A stretch of DNA of 62,726 nucleotides, taken from the NCBI GenBank assembly GCA_964431545.1, contig CAYSLC010000004.1, forward strand, positions 1 through 62,726, read 5' to 3'. The notes below the pieces were generated by a model, which saw nothing but the letters and a program-made list of their open reading frames with translations, was not told the DNA's origin and ran no database searches. The position numbers and the translations under genes are program-made. Positions 51,911-61,387 of the stretch are shown here, in pieces. Numbering within the stretch: the stretch's first letter is position 1; every line of letters begins with the position of its first letter. This DNA is from CAYSLC01 sp964431545. Its GTDB lineage: Bacteria > Desulfobacterota > Desulfobacteria > Desulfobacterales > JAABSP01.

Positions 51911-52624
51911 ATGAAGCGGACCCACAATCAGGAGAGGGAACAGTTCAAAAAACTGTTTTCCAACGAGAACATCGATCGTTTCGAGGATCGATTCAAGATT
52001 CTCGAAGCCTTTCTCCAGACGGAGAGACACGTCACCGACCGGGAACTCGGAAAGCTCCTGGCGGAAGGGGGAGATCACCTGGAGGAGCATCTGGTCAAGG
52101 ACACCCTCGATCTGATGTGCCATTACGGCTTCGCCCAGGCCAACCGGTTCGACAACGGCGTGGTCCGGTACGAGCACCGCCACCTGGGCCAGCACCACGA
52201 TCATATGATCTGCACCAAGTGCCGGTCGATTCTGGAGTTCAGAAACGACCAACTGGAGGCTCTCCAGAAACAGATCGCCGGTGAGCACGGGTTTCACATG
52301 CTGCAGCATCGAATGGAGATCTACGGGATCTGCTCCGATTGCCTCCGATACCAGGTGGATTCCTATCCGTTGTCCGACGCGAAACAGGGGGAATGGGTGG
52401 TGATCCAGGCCTTCCAGGGCGGACCGGCGGCACGGATGCGATTGATGACCATGGGACTTCGAGTGGGCGACGGAGTCGAGGTCCTGACCAATCTCTCCCA
52501 GGGGCAGGTGGTCCTGGCGGTGGACCACAGCCGGCTGGCCCTGGGACGCGGACTGGCCCAGAAGGTGATGGTCCGATCCGAGGGCGGCCTCCATACCCGC
52601 CGCAGGGCGGCCAATGAAGCCTGA
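51911..52624 (+). CDS. Fur-family regulator fused to a C-terminal FeoA domain
   Basis: The 237-residue protein has two parts. Residues 1-150 form a Fur-type repressor: winged helix, HLGQHHDHMICTKCRS (His cluster 95-98; Cys 101 and 104) and ICSDC (Cys 141 and 144). Residues 152-225 form a FeoA/SH3-like domain (PLSDAKQGEWVVIQAFQGGPAARMRLMTMGLRVGDGVEV). The fusion would let the iron regulator contact FeoB or DNA like DtxR-family SH3 domains. It overlaps the next gene by 11 bases and heads an iron-uptake operon. Confidence 0.93.
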   Translation: MKRTHNQEREQFKKLFSNENIDRFEDRFKILEAFLQTERHVTDRELGKLLAEGGDHLEEHLVKDTLDLMCHYGFAQANRFDNGVVRYEHRHLGQHHDHMICTKCRSILEFRNDQLEALQKQIAGEHGFHMLQHRMEIYGICSDCLRYQVDSYPLSDAKQGEWVVIQAFQGGPAARMRLMTMGLRVGDGVEVLTNLSQGQVVLAVDHSRLALGRGLAQKVMVRSEGGLHTRRRAANEA

Positions 52625-52874
52625 ATCCCCGGCGGAAGGCGGGCCGATACGGCTCAGCCAACTGCGGGAATCCCAGCGGGCCACGGTGGTCCGCGTCGGG
52701 GGCAACGGCGCCCTGAGACGGCGGATCCTCGAGATGGGCATCGTCAAGGGGACCGAACTCTACGTGGAAAAATATGCGCCCCTTCGGGATCCCATGGAAC
52801 TGATCGTCAAGGGGTACCATATCTCCCTTCGGGTGGAGGAGGCCGCGAATATCACGGTGGATAACGTCAGGTAG
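52614..52874 (+). CDS. feoA: Ferrous iron transport protein FeoA
   Basis: The 86-residue SH3-like protein has LSQLRESQRATVVRVGGNGALRRRILEMGIVKGTEL, the FeoA pattern, and ends with EEAANITVDNVR. FeoA assists FeoB in ferrous iron uptake. It overlaps the Fur-FeoA gene by 11 bases and precedes feoB by 12 bases. Confidence 0.93.
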   Translation: MKPESPAEGGPIRLSQLRESQRATVVRVGGNGALRRRILEMGIVKGTELYVEKYAPLRDPMELIVKGYHISLRVEEAANITVDNVR

Positions 52875-52886
52875 GATAGGGGTTGA

Positions 52887-55067
52887 ATGGATCAGCGGCG
52901 GATCTCCATCGCCCTTGCGGGAAACCCCAATTCGGGCAAAACGACCATTTTCAACAATATCACCGGGACCCGGCAGAAGGTGGGCAACTGGCCCGGCGTC
53001 ACGGTGGAAAAGAAAGAGGGGACGGTACATCGGCACGGCCATGAGCTGAAGATCGTCGACCTCCCCGGGACCTACAGTCTCACCCCCTTCTCCATCGAGG
53101 AGATCATCGCCCGGGACTATGTCCTGGAAGAATCCCCTGATCTCGTCATCGATATCATCGACGCCTCCAACCTGGAGCGGAGCCTCTACCTCGCCACCCA
53201 GTTGCGGGAACTCGACTGCAAGGTGCTCTTCGTCCTGAACATGGCCGATCTCGCCCGGGAGCGGGGCATCAAGATCGACGACCGCAAGCTTTCGGAGCTT
53301 CTGGATCTGCCGGTGGTCTTCACGGTGGGCAACCGGAGCGAAGGGATCGATACCCTGCTTAGGGAGGCCATCGCCCTGGCCGAGGCCCCCGCCAAGGTCC
53401 ACCAGCGTCGCCGGGTCAAATACAGCAAGGACATCGAGCAGGCCATCTTCGTCCTGGAAGAATTCCTCAAGGAGCGAATCCCCGGCCCGCTACCCTACAA
53501 TGTAAGATGGACCGCCATCAAGCTGTTGGAGGATGATCAAGTGGTCCGGGACCGGATCGCCCAGGCGGCCGGAGACCGGCGGGAGGATTTGTTGAAGGAG
53601 GTGGAGGCCCAGCGCGCCGTCCTCCGGGACCGGTACGACGATGATCCCGAGATCGTCATGACCGACGAGCGGTACGGGTTCATTGCGGGGATCGTCAAGG
53701 AGGTGGTCACCACCTCCACCCGTCGGCGGGTCGACATCTCCAGAAGCATCGATCTGGTGCTCACCAACCGGTTTTTCGGGTTCCCCATCTTCATCTTCTT
53801 CATCTGGGCCATGTTCCAGCTCACCTTCGACCTCGGCGCCTATCCCATGGCCTGGATCGAAAGCGGCGTCTCCCTCCTGTCCCGGGGAATGGGGGCCCTC
53901 CTGTCCGATGGGCTGTTCAAGGACTTTCTCATCAACGGGGTCATCGCAGGGGTCGGCAGCGTCATCGTCTTTCTGCCCAACATTTTGATTCTATTTTTCT
54001 GCATCGCCATCTTCGAGGATACGGGGTACATGGCCCGGGCCGCCTTCCTCATGGACAAGATCATGCATCTGATCGGGTTGCACGGCAAGTCGTTCATCCC
54101 CATGCTCATGGGATTCGGATGCAATGTGCCCGCCGTGGTGGCGGCGCGGACCCTGGAGAACGAAAAGGACCGCATCCTGACCATTCTGATCACGCCGTTC
54201 ATGTCCTGTTCGGCCAAACTCCCGGTCTATATCGTGCTGGCCGGAACCTTTTTCGGTCCACGGGCGGGAACCGTGATCTTCGCCATCTACCTGGTGGGGA
54301 TCATCATGGCCATCGCGACCGGGCGGCTGTTTCGATCCACCTTGCTCAAAGGCGTGGACGCCCCCTTCGTGATGGAGCTTCCCCCCTATCGGGTCCCGAT
54401 GCTCAAAAGCCTGTTGATCCATATGTGGGAACGGAGCAAAATGTTCCTGCGGAAAATGGGCGGGGTGATTTTGATCGGCTCCATCCTGGTCTGGGCCCTC
54501 TCCGCCTTCCCCCGGCAACCGGCCTCCGTCGACCGTTTCGAAGGGGAGGCGGCCGGAATCGAACAGGAATACGCCGGCGCCATGGAAAATGCTTCGAGCG
54601 AACAACGACGGGAAGAGATTCGGAAGGAACGGGAGGAACGACTCCGGGCCGTGAACCGCGAGCGGGATTTCGAGCAGGCGGAGAACTCCTATATGGGTCG
54701 GATCGGGAAGATGCTGGCCCCCGTTTTCGCGCCCTTGGGGATCGATTGGCGGGGCGGCGTCGCCCTGCTGACCGGGTTCGTGGCCAAGGAGATCGTGGTC
54801 AGCACGCTGGGGATCCTCCATGCCGTGGAGGACGAGACGGACGCCCTCCAGGCCGCCTTGCGGGCGTCGGAGATGTCGCCCCTCTCGGCGCTCTCCATGA
54901 TGGTGTTCGTCCTGCTCTACATCCCGTGCCTGGCGACGGTGACGGCCATCCGCCGGGAGACCGGCTCCGTCGCATGGATGGTTTTCGACATCCTCTACAG
55001 CACCCTGATCGCCTGGATGATGGCGTTCATCGTCTACCAGGCGGGGCGGCTTCTGGGGTTTTCTTGA
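52887..55067 (+). CDS. feoB: Ferrous iron transporter FeoB
   Basis: The 726-residue protein has an N-terminal G domain: G1 GNPNSGKTTIFN (residues 10-21), G3 DLPGTYSL and G4 NMAD. After a helical linker the membrane domain begins near residue 290, with Gate motifs such as GFGCNVPAVVAARTL and FVAKEIVVSTLG. It imports Fe(II), the form available to anaerobes. An insert of charged helix (about 555-590) precedes the last segments. Confidence 0.96.
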   Translation: MDQRRISIALAGNPNSGKTTIFNNITGTRQKVGNWPGVTVEKKEGTVHRHGHELKIVDLPGTYSLTPFSIEEIIARDYVLEESPDLVIDIIDASNLERSLYLATQLRELDCKVLFVLNMADLARERGIKIDDRKLSELLDLPVVFTVGNRSEGIDTLLREAIALAEAPAKVHQRRRVKYSKDIEQAIFVLEEFLKERIPGPLPYNVRWTAIKLLEDDQVVRDRIAQAAGDRREDLLKEVEAQRAVLRDRYDDDPEIVMTDERYGFIAGIVKEVVTTSTRRRVDISRSIDLVLTNRFFGFPIFIFFIWAMFQLTFDLGAYPMAWIESGVSLLSRGMGALLSDGLFKDFLINGVIAGVGSVIVFLPNILILFFCIAIFEDTGYMARAAFLMDKIMHLIGLHGKSFIPMLMGFGCNVPAVVAARTLENEKDRILTILITPFMSCSAKLPVYIVLAGTFFGPRAGTVIFAIYLVGIIMAIATGRLFRSTLLKGVDAPFVMELPPYRVPMLKSLLIHMWERSKMFLRKMGGVILIGSILVWALSAFPRQPASVDRFEGEAAGIEQEYAGAMENASSEQRREEIRKEREERLRAVNRERDFEQAENSYMGRIGKMLAPVFAPLGIDWRGGVALLTGFVAKEIVVSTLGILHAVEDETDALQAALRASEMSPLSALSMMVFVLLYIPCLATVTAIRRETGSVAWMVFDILYSTLIAWMMAFIVYQAGRLLGFS

Positions 55068-55081
55068 AGAAAGGAGGAGGG

Positions 55082-56017
55082 ATGGACGCCGTTGAACCGG
55101 TATATTTGAAGACCGTCCGGGAGAATCTTCTGTCCCATAAGGCGGCCCGGGCCGCCGAGATCCTGACCAACTGCACCATTTGTCCCAGGAGGTGCGAGGT
55201 GGACCGCACATCGGCGGAACGGGGCGTCTGCAAAACCGGCGGGGAGGCCGAGGTCTCCAGCTACTCGCCCCACTACGGCGAGGAGGCGCCGCTGGTGGGA
55301 GACGGCGGTTCCGGGACGATCTTCTTTACCCACTGCAACCTCATGTGCGTCTTCTGCCAGAACTACGAGATCAGCCACGGGGGGATGGGACGGGAGACCC
55401 CTTCCGGGAAGCTCGCCGAGATGATGCTCTCCCTCCAGGAGGCGGGGTGCCACAACATCAACTTCGTCACCCCATCCCATGTGGTGCCGCAGATCCTTGC
55501 GGCGGTGGAGACGGCCGTCGGGGGGGGACTGCGGATCCCCCTGGTCTACAATTCCAGCGCATATGACAGCGTGGATACCCTGAAGCTTCTGGAGGGGGTG
55601 GTCGATATTTACATGCCCGATTTCAAGTTCTGGGACGGGGAGCTGGCATGGGCCGCCTGTCAGGCCCGGGACTATCCGGAGGTCGCCCGGGAGGCGATCC
55701 GTGAAATGCACCGCCAGGTGGGGGATCTAGTGGTCGATGACGCCGGGGTGGCAAGGAGGGGGCTGCTGATCCGCCATCTCGTCCTGCCCCGGGGGGCCGC
55801 CGGAACCGCGGAGATCATGCGGTTCATCGCCCGGGAGATCTCGACGGACACCTATGTCAATATCATGGCCCAGTACAGACCCTGCGGAAGGGCACGGGAG
55901 GTGGAGGTCCTGGCCGGACGCCCCTCCAGTACGGATTTCCAGCAGGCCCTGCGAGCCGCGGGAGAGGCGGGGCTGACACGGCTGGATCAACCCCGGCGGG
56001 TTCTGATGTTCCGCTGA
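55082..56017 (+). CDS. Radical SAM protein, PflX/COG1313 family
   Basis: The 311-residue protein has the cluster motif CNLMCVFCQNYE (CxxxCxxC) near residue 84, preceded by CTICPRRCEVDRTSAERGVCKTG, a second Cys set common in this family. The later MPDFKFWDGELA and NIMAQYRP segments fit PflX. The target is unknown; relatives resemble pyruvate formate-lyase activating enzymes. The ribosome-binding site GGAGGAGGG is strong. It is 1 base from the next gene. Confidence 0.88.
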   Translation: MDAVEPVYLKTVRENLLSHKAARAAEILTNCTICPRRCEVDRTSAERGVCKTGGEAEVSSYSPHYGEEAPLVGDGGSGTIFFTHCNLMCVFCQNYEISHGGMGRETPSGKLAEMMLSLQEAGCHNINFVTPSHVVPQILAAVETAVGGGLRIPLVYNSSAYDSVDTLKLLEGVVDIYMPDFKFWDGELAWAACQARDYPEVAREAIREMHRQVGDLVVDDAGVARRGLLIRHLVLPRGAAGTAEIMRFIAREISTDTYVNIMAQYRPCGRAREVEVLAGRPSSTDFQQALRAAGEAGLTRLDQPRRVLMFR

Positions 56018-56018
56018 T

Positions 56019-56654
56019 ATGGAGGGCAAGATCTTCGCCGTCGGGGATCTCCACGGAGCCCTCGACCGCCTCAGGGCGCTGCTCGACAAGCTCGACGTGG
56101 ATAATGAGCGCGACCGCCTGGTCTTTTTAGGGGATTACCTCGGCCGGGGTGCGGACTCCGTGGAGGTCATCGACTTTCTGATTGAGCTTCAGCAAAGTTT
56201 TCCCCATACCATCTTTTTGAAGGGAGACCATGAGGCGTTGTTTCGAAACCATAGGATCGGACTGGACCGGATCTCCTATCCCATCAACGGCGGAGGCCGA
56301 ACCCTCCGGTCCTACGCCGGGGCTTTTGGAAGCGATGCGTCGACGGTGCCGCCGGCCCACGCTGACTTCTTCGACGGCCTTCGGCTCCTCCACCAAACGG
56401 AACGCTACCTGTTTGTCCATGCGGGCATACGCCCCCAGGTCCCCCTGTCGATGCAGAATTCGTGGGACCTTCTGTGGATCCGAACCCCCTTCATCGAGGA
56501 CGAAACCGACTTCGGCAGGCGGGTGATTTTCGGCCATACGCCCTTTTCCGAGCCATTGGTGATGTTCAACAAGATCGGCATCGACACGGGCGCCGGCCAT
56601 GGCCGCCGGCTCACCTGTGTGGTCCTGCCGGAAGTCGAATTTGTCTCCGCATGA
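56019..56654 (+). CDS. PPP-family metallophosphatase with substituted motifs
   Basis: The 211-residue calcineurin-like protein has GDLHG (D10, H12), then GDYLGRG (D39) in place of GDxxDRG, and KGDHE (70-72) in place of GNHE. Thus the second Asp of motif 2 is Gly (42) and the Asn metal ligand of motif 3 is Asp (70); H71 remains. FGHTPF and VHAGIRP complete the fold. It may have altered metal use or weak activity. It directly follows the radical SAM gene and is probably co-translated. Confidence 0.88.
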   Translation: MEGKIFAVGDLHGALDRLRALLDKLDVDNERDRLVFLGDYLGRGADSVEVIDFLIELQQSFPHTIFLKGDHEALFRNHRIGLDRISYPINGGGRTLRSYAGAFGSDASTVPPAHADFFDGLRLLHQTERYLFVHAGIRPQVPLSMQNSWDLLWIRTPFIEDETDFGRRVIFGHTPFSEPLVMFNKIGIDTGAGHGRRLTCVVLPEVEFVSA

Positions 56655-56757
56655 AACCTCTATCCAGGCCCGATTCCGATCCCATCCTTGAAATTTCCGA
56701 TCACTTCGAATACTATTTGGCAACCATGACAGATACCGTAGCGCAAGGAGGCCGATC

Positions 56758-57189
56758 ATGAAACGATACGCTGCCATCGCCATCATCACGCTGTTATTCT
56801 TTGCTTCCGTGGCCCACGCAAAGCGTATGACCATCGACGTTTCCACCGCCAACATCCGGTCCGGCCCCGGCACCCAGTACGATATCCTCTGGAAGGTGGA
56901 GCGGTACCATCCCATCGAGACCATTAAGAAATCGGGGTCCTGGTATTATTTCAAGGATTTCGAGGGGGACAAGGGGTGGGTCTTCGAGAATCTGGTGAGG
57001 GATTTCCCGTCCGTGATCGTGATCAAGAACAAGTGCAACGTACGCTCGGGGCCCGGAACCAACCACGACATCGTTTTTACGGTGGAAAAGGGCGTCCCCT
57101 TCAAGGTATTGGACCGCAAGGGAAACTGGGTCCACATTCAGCATGCGGACGGTGACAAGGGGTGGATCCACAAGATCCTTGTCTGGTAA
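56758..57189 (+). CDS. Secreted protein with two bacterial SH3 domains
   Basis: The 143-residue protein has a signal peptide (AAIAIITLLFFASVAHA, cleavage near residue 21) and two SH3b repeats: VSTANIRSGPGTQYDILWKVE (about 28-82) and NKCNVRSGPGTNHDIVFTVEKG (about 90-143). Such domains bind peptidoglycan or cell-wall partners. AAGGAGG lies before the ATG. Confidence 0.9.
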   Translation: MKRYAAIAIITLLFFASVAHAKRMTIDVSTANIRSGPGTQYDILWKVERYHPIETIKKSGSWYYFKDFEGDKGWVFENLVRDFPSVIVIKNKCNVRSGPGTNHDIVFTVEKGVPFKVLDRKGNWVHIQHADGDKGWIHKILVW

Positions 57190-57311
57190 CCTCCGGGATA
57201 TGCCGGGCAAAGAGGGTCCGGATGAGGGGACCGGGGGGATCCGAGAGAAGGGTCCGAAGCCAGCACCTCGGTCCGGGTATCCATTGGATGTAAGGTTTTA
57301 GAGAGGAAACG

Positions 57312-57998
57312 ATGGCAAAAAAGAAAGTGTCCCGAAAACAACTGCTCAATGAACCCGACGAGTTTCTCACATTCACCGGCGGCCTCCTGAAGTGGTCCCT
57401 GGAACATAAAACACTGATCGCCGGGGTTCTCGGCGGTCTGTTCGCGCTCATCATCATCGCTTCGGCCCTCAAGTATTTCTCGATTCAATCTGAAAACCGA
57501 GCCTTCGCCCGGCTTCAGGAGGCCAAACAGACGTATCAGTCCAGAAAAGAGGAGGCCGGGGTCGCCGAGGCCTGGAATGAAACCAATGCCGTCTTCCAGG
57601 AGCTTGTGGAGGAACACGGAAAAAACCGGGCGGGCATGGTGGCTCGGGTCATCTATGCGGATATCGCTTTCGAGGCGGATCACCCCGACCTGGCCATCGA
57701 ACTCTACCGGCGGGCCAGGGGGGACTTCACCGAGCGGCCCGGGATCACCAACCTTATTCTGAGCGGATTGGGGTACGCCTATGAGAAGAAGGGGGATATT
57801 CCCCTGGCGATCCGCCATTTCGAACAGATCGTCCAGGGGACGGACCCCGTGGCCAAGGGAGAGGCCCTTTTCAATCTCGGACGGCTCTATTCCCGATCCG
57901 GTCAGGAAGAGAAGAGCCTTCAAGCTTACGAGAAGCTGGTTTCGGATTATCCGGATTCCATCTATATCGAACTGGCCAAGGATAAAGCGGCCGGATAA
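57312..57998 (+). CDS. YfgM-like TPR membrane protein
   Basis: The 228-residue protein has a short cytoplasmic N-terminus, one transmembrane segment (LIAGVLGGLFALIIIASALKYF; about 35-56) and tetratricopeptide-like repeats to the C-terminus, e.g. AIRHFEQIV and AKGEALFNLGRLYSRSGQEEKSLQAYEKLVSDYPDS. Its layout fits the TPR_21/YfgM family, which works with Sec or BamB. AGAGGAAACG is the ribosome-binding site. It converges with the NtrC-type regulator gene. Confidence 0.85.
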   Translation: MAKKKVSRKQLLNEPDEFLTFTGGLLKWSLEHKTLIAGVLGGLFALIIIASALKYFSIQSENRAFARLQEAKQTYQSRKEEAGVAEAWNETNAVFQELVEEHGKNRAGMVARVIYADIAFEADHPDLAIELYRRARGDFTERPGITNLILSGLGYAYEKKGDIPLAIRHFEQIVQGTDPVAKGEALFNLGRLYSRSGQEEKSLQAYEKLVSDYPDSIYIELAKDKAAG

Positions 57999-58028
57999 GG
58001 ACCCGGGATCTCCAAGGATCGGCCGGGT

Positions 58029-59411
58029 TCAATTCTTTGACTGGAGATCGAGTTTATACTTTTTGATCTTCATGTTGAGCCCGCTCTTGCCGATGCCCAG
58101 CAGCTGGGCGGCGTGGGCCTGGACGTTGTCCGTCATTTTCAGCGCCCGTCTGATCATGGTCTGTTCCACCATGGAAAGGGTTTCGGAGAGTTTGGCATTG
58201 GCCGGGATGCCCTCGATGTTCAACGTGTTGTTGACGGTCTCCCTGAAGTTCCGGGGGAGGTCGGACACGGAGATGATCTCTCCGGGACAGAGGATCATGG
58301 CCCGCTCCACCACGTTTTCGAGTTCCCGGACGTTGCCGGGCCAATGGTATTCGTAGAAGAGCCGTTCCACCTCCGGATCGACCCCCTTCACCGGGACGGC
58401 CGTCTGCCGCTCTCCGGAGTATTTCTTGATGAAGTGGCTCATCAGAAGCCGAAGGTCTTCGATCCGGTCCCGCAGAGGGGGCATGGTGAGGTGGAGGACG
58501 TTCAACCGGTAGAAGAGATCCTCCCGAAAGGTCCCCCGGTCCACTTCATCCTTCAGGGTTTTGTTGGTGGCGGCGATGATCCGGATATCGGCCGCGATCG
58601 GCTTGACGCCCCCCACCCGTTCAAACATCTTTTCCTGGAGCACCCGGAGGAGCTTGACCTGTAGGTTCTGGGACAACTCCCCGATTTCGTCCAGGAACAG
58701 GGTGCCGCCGTCGGCGAGTTCAAAGCGGCCCTTCTTCATGGCGACGGCCCCGGTGAACGCCCCTTTTTCGTGGCCGAAAAGTTCGCTCTCCAGCAGGTTT
58801 TCCGCGAACGCCGAGCAGTTGACCGCCACAAAGGGCTGGTCCTTTCTGGGACCGTTGAAATGGATCGATTTGGCCGCCAGCTCCTTGCCCGTGCCGCTCT
58901 CCCCTTCGATCAGGACAGTGGCGGTGGTGGGCGCCACCTTCCGGATCAGACTGAACACCTCCTCCATCTCCCGGCTCTTGCCGATGAGATTGCCGAAGTT
59001 GTACCGGGATTCCACCGCCCGTCTCAGTTGCCGGTTCTCTTTGACCACCCGATAGAGGGAGATCGCCTTGTTCACATAGACGATGAGGCTTTCGTTGTCG
59101 AAGGGTTTCAGGATATAGTTGTGGGCTCCCTTCTGCATCGCCTCCACGGCCTTTTCCACGGTTCCGTATGCCGTCATCATGATCACCGGCAGGTCCGGGT
59201 CTTTCTCCTTGATCCGGTCCAACAGCTCCATGCCGTCCATGGTCGGCATTTTCATGTCGGTCAGGACCAGATCGACGTTCGATTGGTGGATCAACGACAA
59301 CGCATCCACGGCGGTATTGGCGGTGAGGGTTTCAAACCCTTCCTCCTCCAGCACCGCGCTCAGGATCAGCGGATAGTTCTTTTCATTATCGACGATCAGG
59401 ATCGTTTCCAT
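58029..59411 (-). CDS. NtrC-family sigma-54-dependent response regulator
   Basis: The 460-residue protein has a receiver domain (phosphoacceptor Asp 52 in LVLTDMKMPTMDG; 1-120), an AAA+ domain with Walker A GESGTGKE, the sigma-54 contact loop GAFTGA and Walker B GGTLFLDEIGEL, and a Fis-type HTH at the end (AHAAQLLGIGKSGLNMKIKK). It needs RpoN, encoded at 38.8-40.2 kb. Its ATG lies 26 bases inside the sensor kinase gene. PilR-like by position next to pilM. Confidence 0.93.
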   Translation of the reverse strand: METILIVDNEKNYPLILSAVLEEEGFETLTANTAVDALSLIHQSNVDLVLTDMKMPTMDGMELLDRIKEKDPDLPVIMMTAYGTVEKAVEAMQKGAHNYILKPFDNESLIVYVNKAISLYRVVKENRQLRRAVESRYNFGNLIGKSREMEEVFSLIRKVAPTTATVLIEGESGTGKELAAKSIHFNGPRKDQPFVAVNCSAFAENLLESELFGHEKGAFTGAVAMKKGRFELADGGTLFLDEIGELSQNLQVKLLRVLQEKMFERVGGVKPIAADIRIIAATNKTLKDEVDRGTFREDLFYRLNVLHLTMPPLRDRIEDLRLLMSHFIKKYSGERQTAVPVKGVDPEVERLFYEYHWPGNVRELENVVERAMILCPGEIISVSDLPRNFRETVNNTLNIEGIPANAKLSETLSMVEQTMIRRALKMTDNVQAHAAQLLGIGKSGLNMKIKKYKLDLQSKN

Positions 59412-60960
59412 GATGGCTCCATTCCATGGGTCCGTCTTTTGGGATTTTGAGGGCGATCAAGGCGCCATGGGGCGACCTGTTCCCGATGGAGACCTCTCCG
59501 CCGTGGGATTCAACGATGTTTTTCACGATGCCGAGCCCCAGCCCGGTCCCGGTCTCCTTGGTGGTGAAGAAGGGATCCCAGACCTGTCCGAGGACCTCGG
59601 CGGGAATGCCCGGCCCGGCGTCCTCGAACCGGACGATGATGTGCTCCGACTCATTGTGGATCTCGATGTCGATCTGTCCCCCGTCGGGCATCGCCTGCAT
59701 GGCATTGATCAGGATGTTGAGAAACGCCTGGTACATCATGTCGGCGTCGGCGGGCAGTTTCGGAATCTGCTCCCAGCGCCGGCGGACCACGTATCCGCCC
59801 TGTTCAATCTGGGGAGACAGGAAATGGAGGATCTTTTCGAGGGTCGCATCCAGGCGGCAGGGGGACGGCTTCGGGGATTTGGGCTTGGCAAAATCGAGAA
59901 AGTCGGTGATGATGCTGTTGAGCCGGTTCGATTCCTCGACAATGATGTCGGGGATCGTGTTCTCGGGGTCGACCCTGGCAAGCCGCTTTTTTAAAAGCTC
60001 CGCGGAACTCCTGATGATTCCCAGGGGATTCCGGATCTCATGGGACACTCCGGCGACCATTTCCCCCAGCGAGGAGAGGCGCTGGGCATGGTTCAGTTGC
60101 TCCTTGAGGCGGATCCGTTCGAGGTTCCGTTGGTGGATGATCCCCTCCCCCCGTTTGACCACCAGGAGGAGAACCAGAAACAGGAGGACCATCACGATGG
60201 CACAGGTGATCACGATCCGGATCTGGAATTGGAAGATCGTCTGATAGTCCTCGGAAAGATCCTGTGTGATCTCGACGACCCCGAGAACCGGACCGGAGAT
60301 TCTGGACAGGGGTTTTTCCGCACGAAGGGGAGCGAAGGTGACGATCCGGCTTTTTCTGGGAACCCCGAGCAGGAGTTCCCAGAAACTTCCCTGCTGCAGC
60401 AGCTTCGAGGCGGACTTACCCTCGACGGCCTGCTGGAAGCCCGCCCCGCCCAGATTCTTTTTCCCAACTTTCTCTTGATCGAAACTGTACGAGATTATAT
60501 GGTTCATATCATAGATGTTGACCATATCAATTTTGAAACTGTGCAGGGTGCTCCTGACAATTTTGTCCATTCTGTCAAACTGTTCCTGGTTCCGCAGCTG
60601 AATCTTGCCAAATTTAAGGGCCACGGGAATGACAAACTGCAAGAATACCTGATGGTTCAGGTTCTCCACCAGCAGAAGGGCATATTCTTCGCTCTTTTTC
60701 AGCTGCATGCTGCGGGCCCAATGTGTATTGAGGACGGAGAGAATGAGCGTGCCCAGGAAGACCACCACGAGGCTGATAAGCGTAAAATATTTCACCAGGC
60801 GGAACGGTTTGACCTTCTCTTCGGCCGCCCGCCCCGAGACATACACGCTGCTGGGGGCCGTCTGGATTTCCGCGGGCTGTGCCGCCCGGGGAGCACCTTC
60901 GGCCCCGCGCATCGGGCCTTCGGCTATCCGGTCGTTTGAAAAGTAGGGAATCTCTACCAT
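59386..60960 (-). CDS. Membrane sensor histidine kinase (PilS-like)
   Basis: The 524-residue protein has an unusual cytoplasmic N-terminus of about 55 residues rich in Ala, Pro and Glu, transmembrane segments at about 58-78 and 247-268, a 165-residue periplasmic sensor, and cytoplasmic HisKA/HATPase domains. The H box is GVSHEIRNPLG (His 307), the G boxes DAGPGIP and GTGLGLGIVKNI. It should phosphorylate the regulator it overlaps. GGAGGGGTAATCG precedes the ATG. Confidence 0.92.
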   Translation of the reverse strand: MVEIPYFSNDRIAEGPMRGAEGAPRAAQPAEIQTAPSSVYVSGRAAEEKVKPFRLVKYFTLISLVVVFLGTLILSVLNTHWARSMQLKKSEEYALLLVENLNHQVFLQFVIPVALKFGKIQLRNQEQFDRMDKIVRSTLHSFKIDMVNIYDMNHIISYSFDQEKVGKKNLGGAGFQQAVEGKSASKLLQQGSFWELLLGVPRKSRIVTFAPLRAEKPLSRISGPVLGVVEITQDLSEDYQTIFQFQIRIVITCAIVMVLLFLVLLLVVKRGEGIIHQRNLERIRLKEQLNHAQRLSSLGEMVAGVSHEIRNPLGIIRSSAELLKKRLARVDPENTIPDIIVEESNRLNSIITDFLDFAKPKSPKPSPCRLDATLEKILHFLSPQIEQGGYVVRRRWEQIPKLPADADMMYQAFLNILINAMQAMPDGGQIDIEIHNESEHIIVRFEDAGPGIPAEVLGQVWDPFFTTKETGTGLGLGIVKNIVESHGGEVSIGNRSPHGALIALKIPKDGPMEWSHHGNDPDRR

Positions 60961-61387
60961 CGATTACCCCTCCAGACCCATTGACCTTTTCCGGGTCATC
61001 GTGGAATAAAGAGTCAGCCGTAAGTTGGGTTAATCCATTAGAATCAATGGGATATCGGGAATAAGATTCGGTTTGATTCGGCATGGGGGACGATGAAAAC
61101 CTATGGCCATAACATACGGAATAGACCGGGGAAAGTCAAGGGTGGGCGTTATTTCCATTGACACTCAAATCCGTATGCTGATAAAAGTATGCAGGTTCTA
61201 AATTGTGAGCGCAATATTCAATAGACCGATGGGCTTGAACAGCCCGATTTCCCCCGGATTTTCACCAGATCCTCGATTGTTGGAAATACAGTCTACCCGG
61301 CTGTGAGTGATGAAAGGTTTATTTGTCGGAACGGACGGTAACCAAACACCCAACACAACCCAAACGATCCCATAGATAGAGCCTATC
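60961..61387. other. Divergent control region between the sensor kinase and pilM
   Basis: 427 bases without a convincing gene. It holds promoters for both directions, including the candidate at 61158-61187. A short inverted repeat GGGCT-TGAAC-AGCCC lies near 61228-61242. I see no clean sigma-54 element (GG-N10-GC). A 22-codon ORF near 61093 is not credible. Confidence 0.5.
61158..61187 (+). promoter_or_regulatory. Putative promoter of pilMN
   Basis: TTGACA (61158-61163), 16 bases, then GATAAA (61180-61185), preceded by TG as in an extended -10. Copies of GTATGC flank the -10 region. It lies about 200 bases before the pilM start. Confidence 0.4.

Noticed and set aside
61198..61217. AATTGTGAGCGC-like string resembling a lac operator half-site
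   Set aside because: Only one half matches, there is no LacI-type gene nearby, and a 12-base match to such a site carries little weight by itself.
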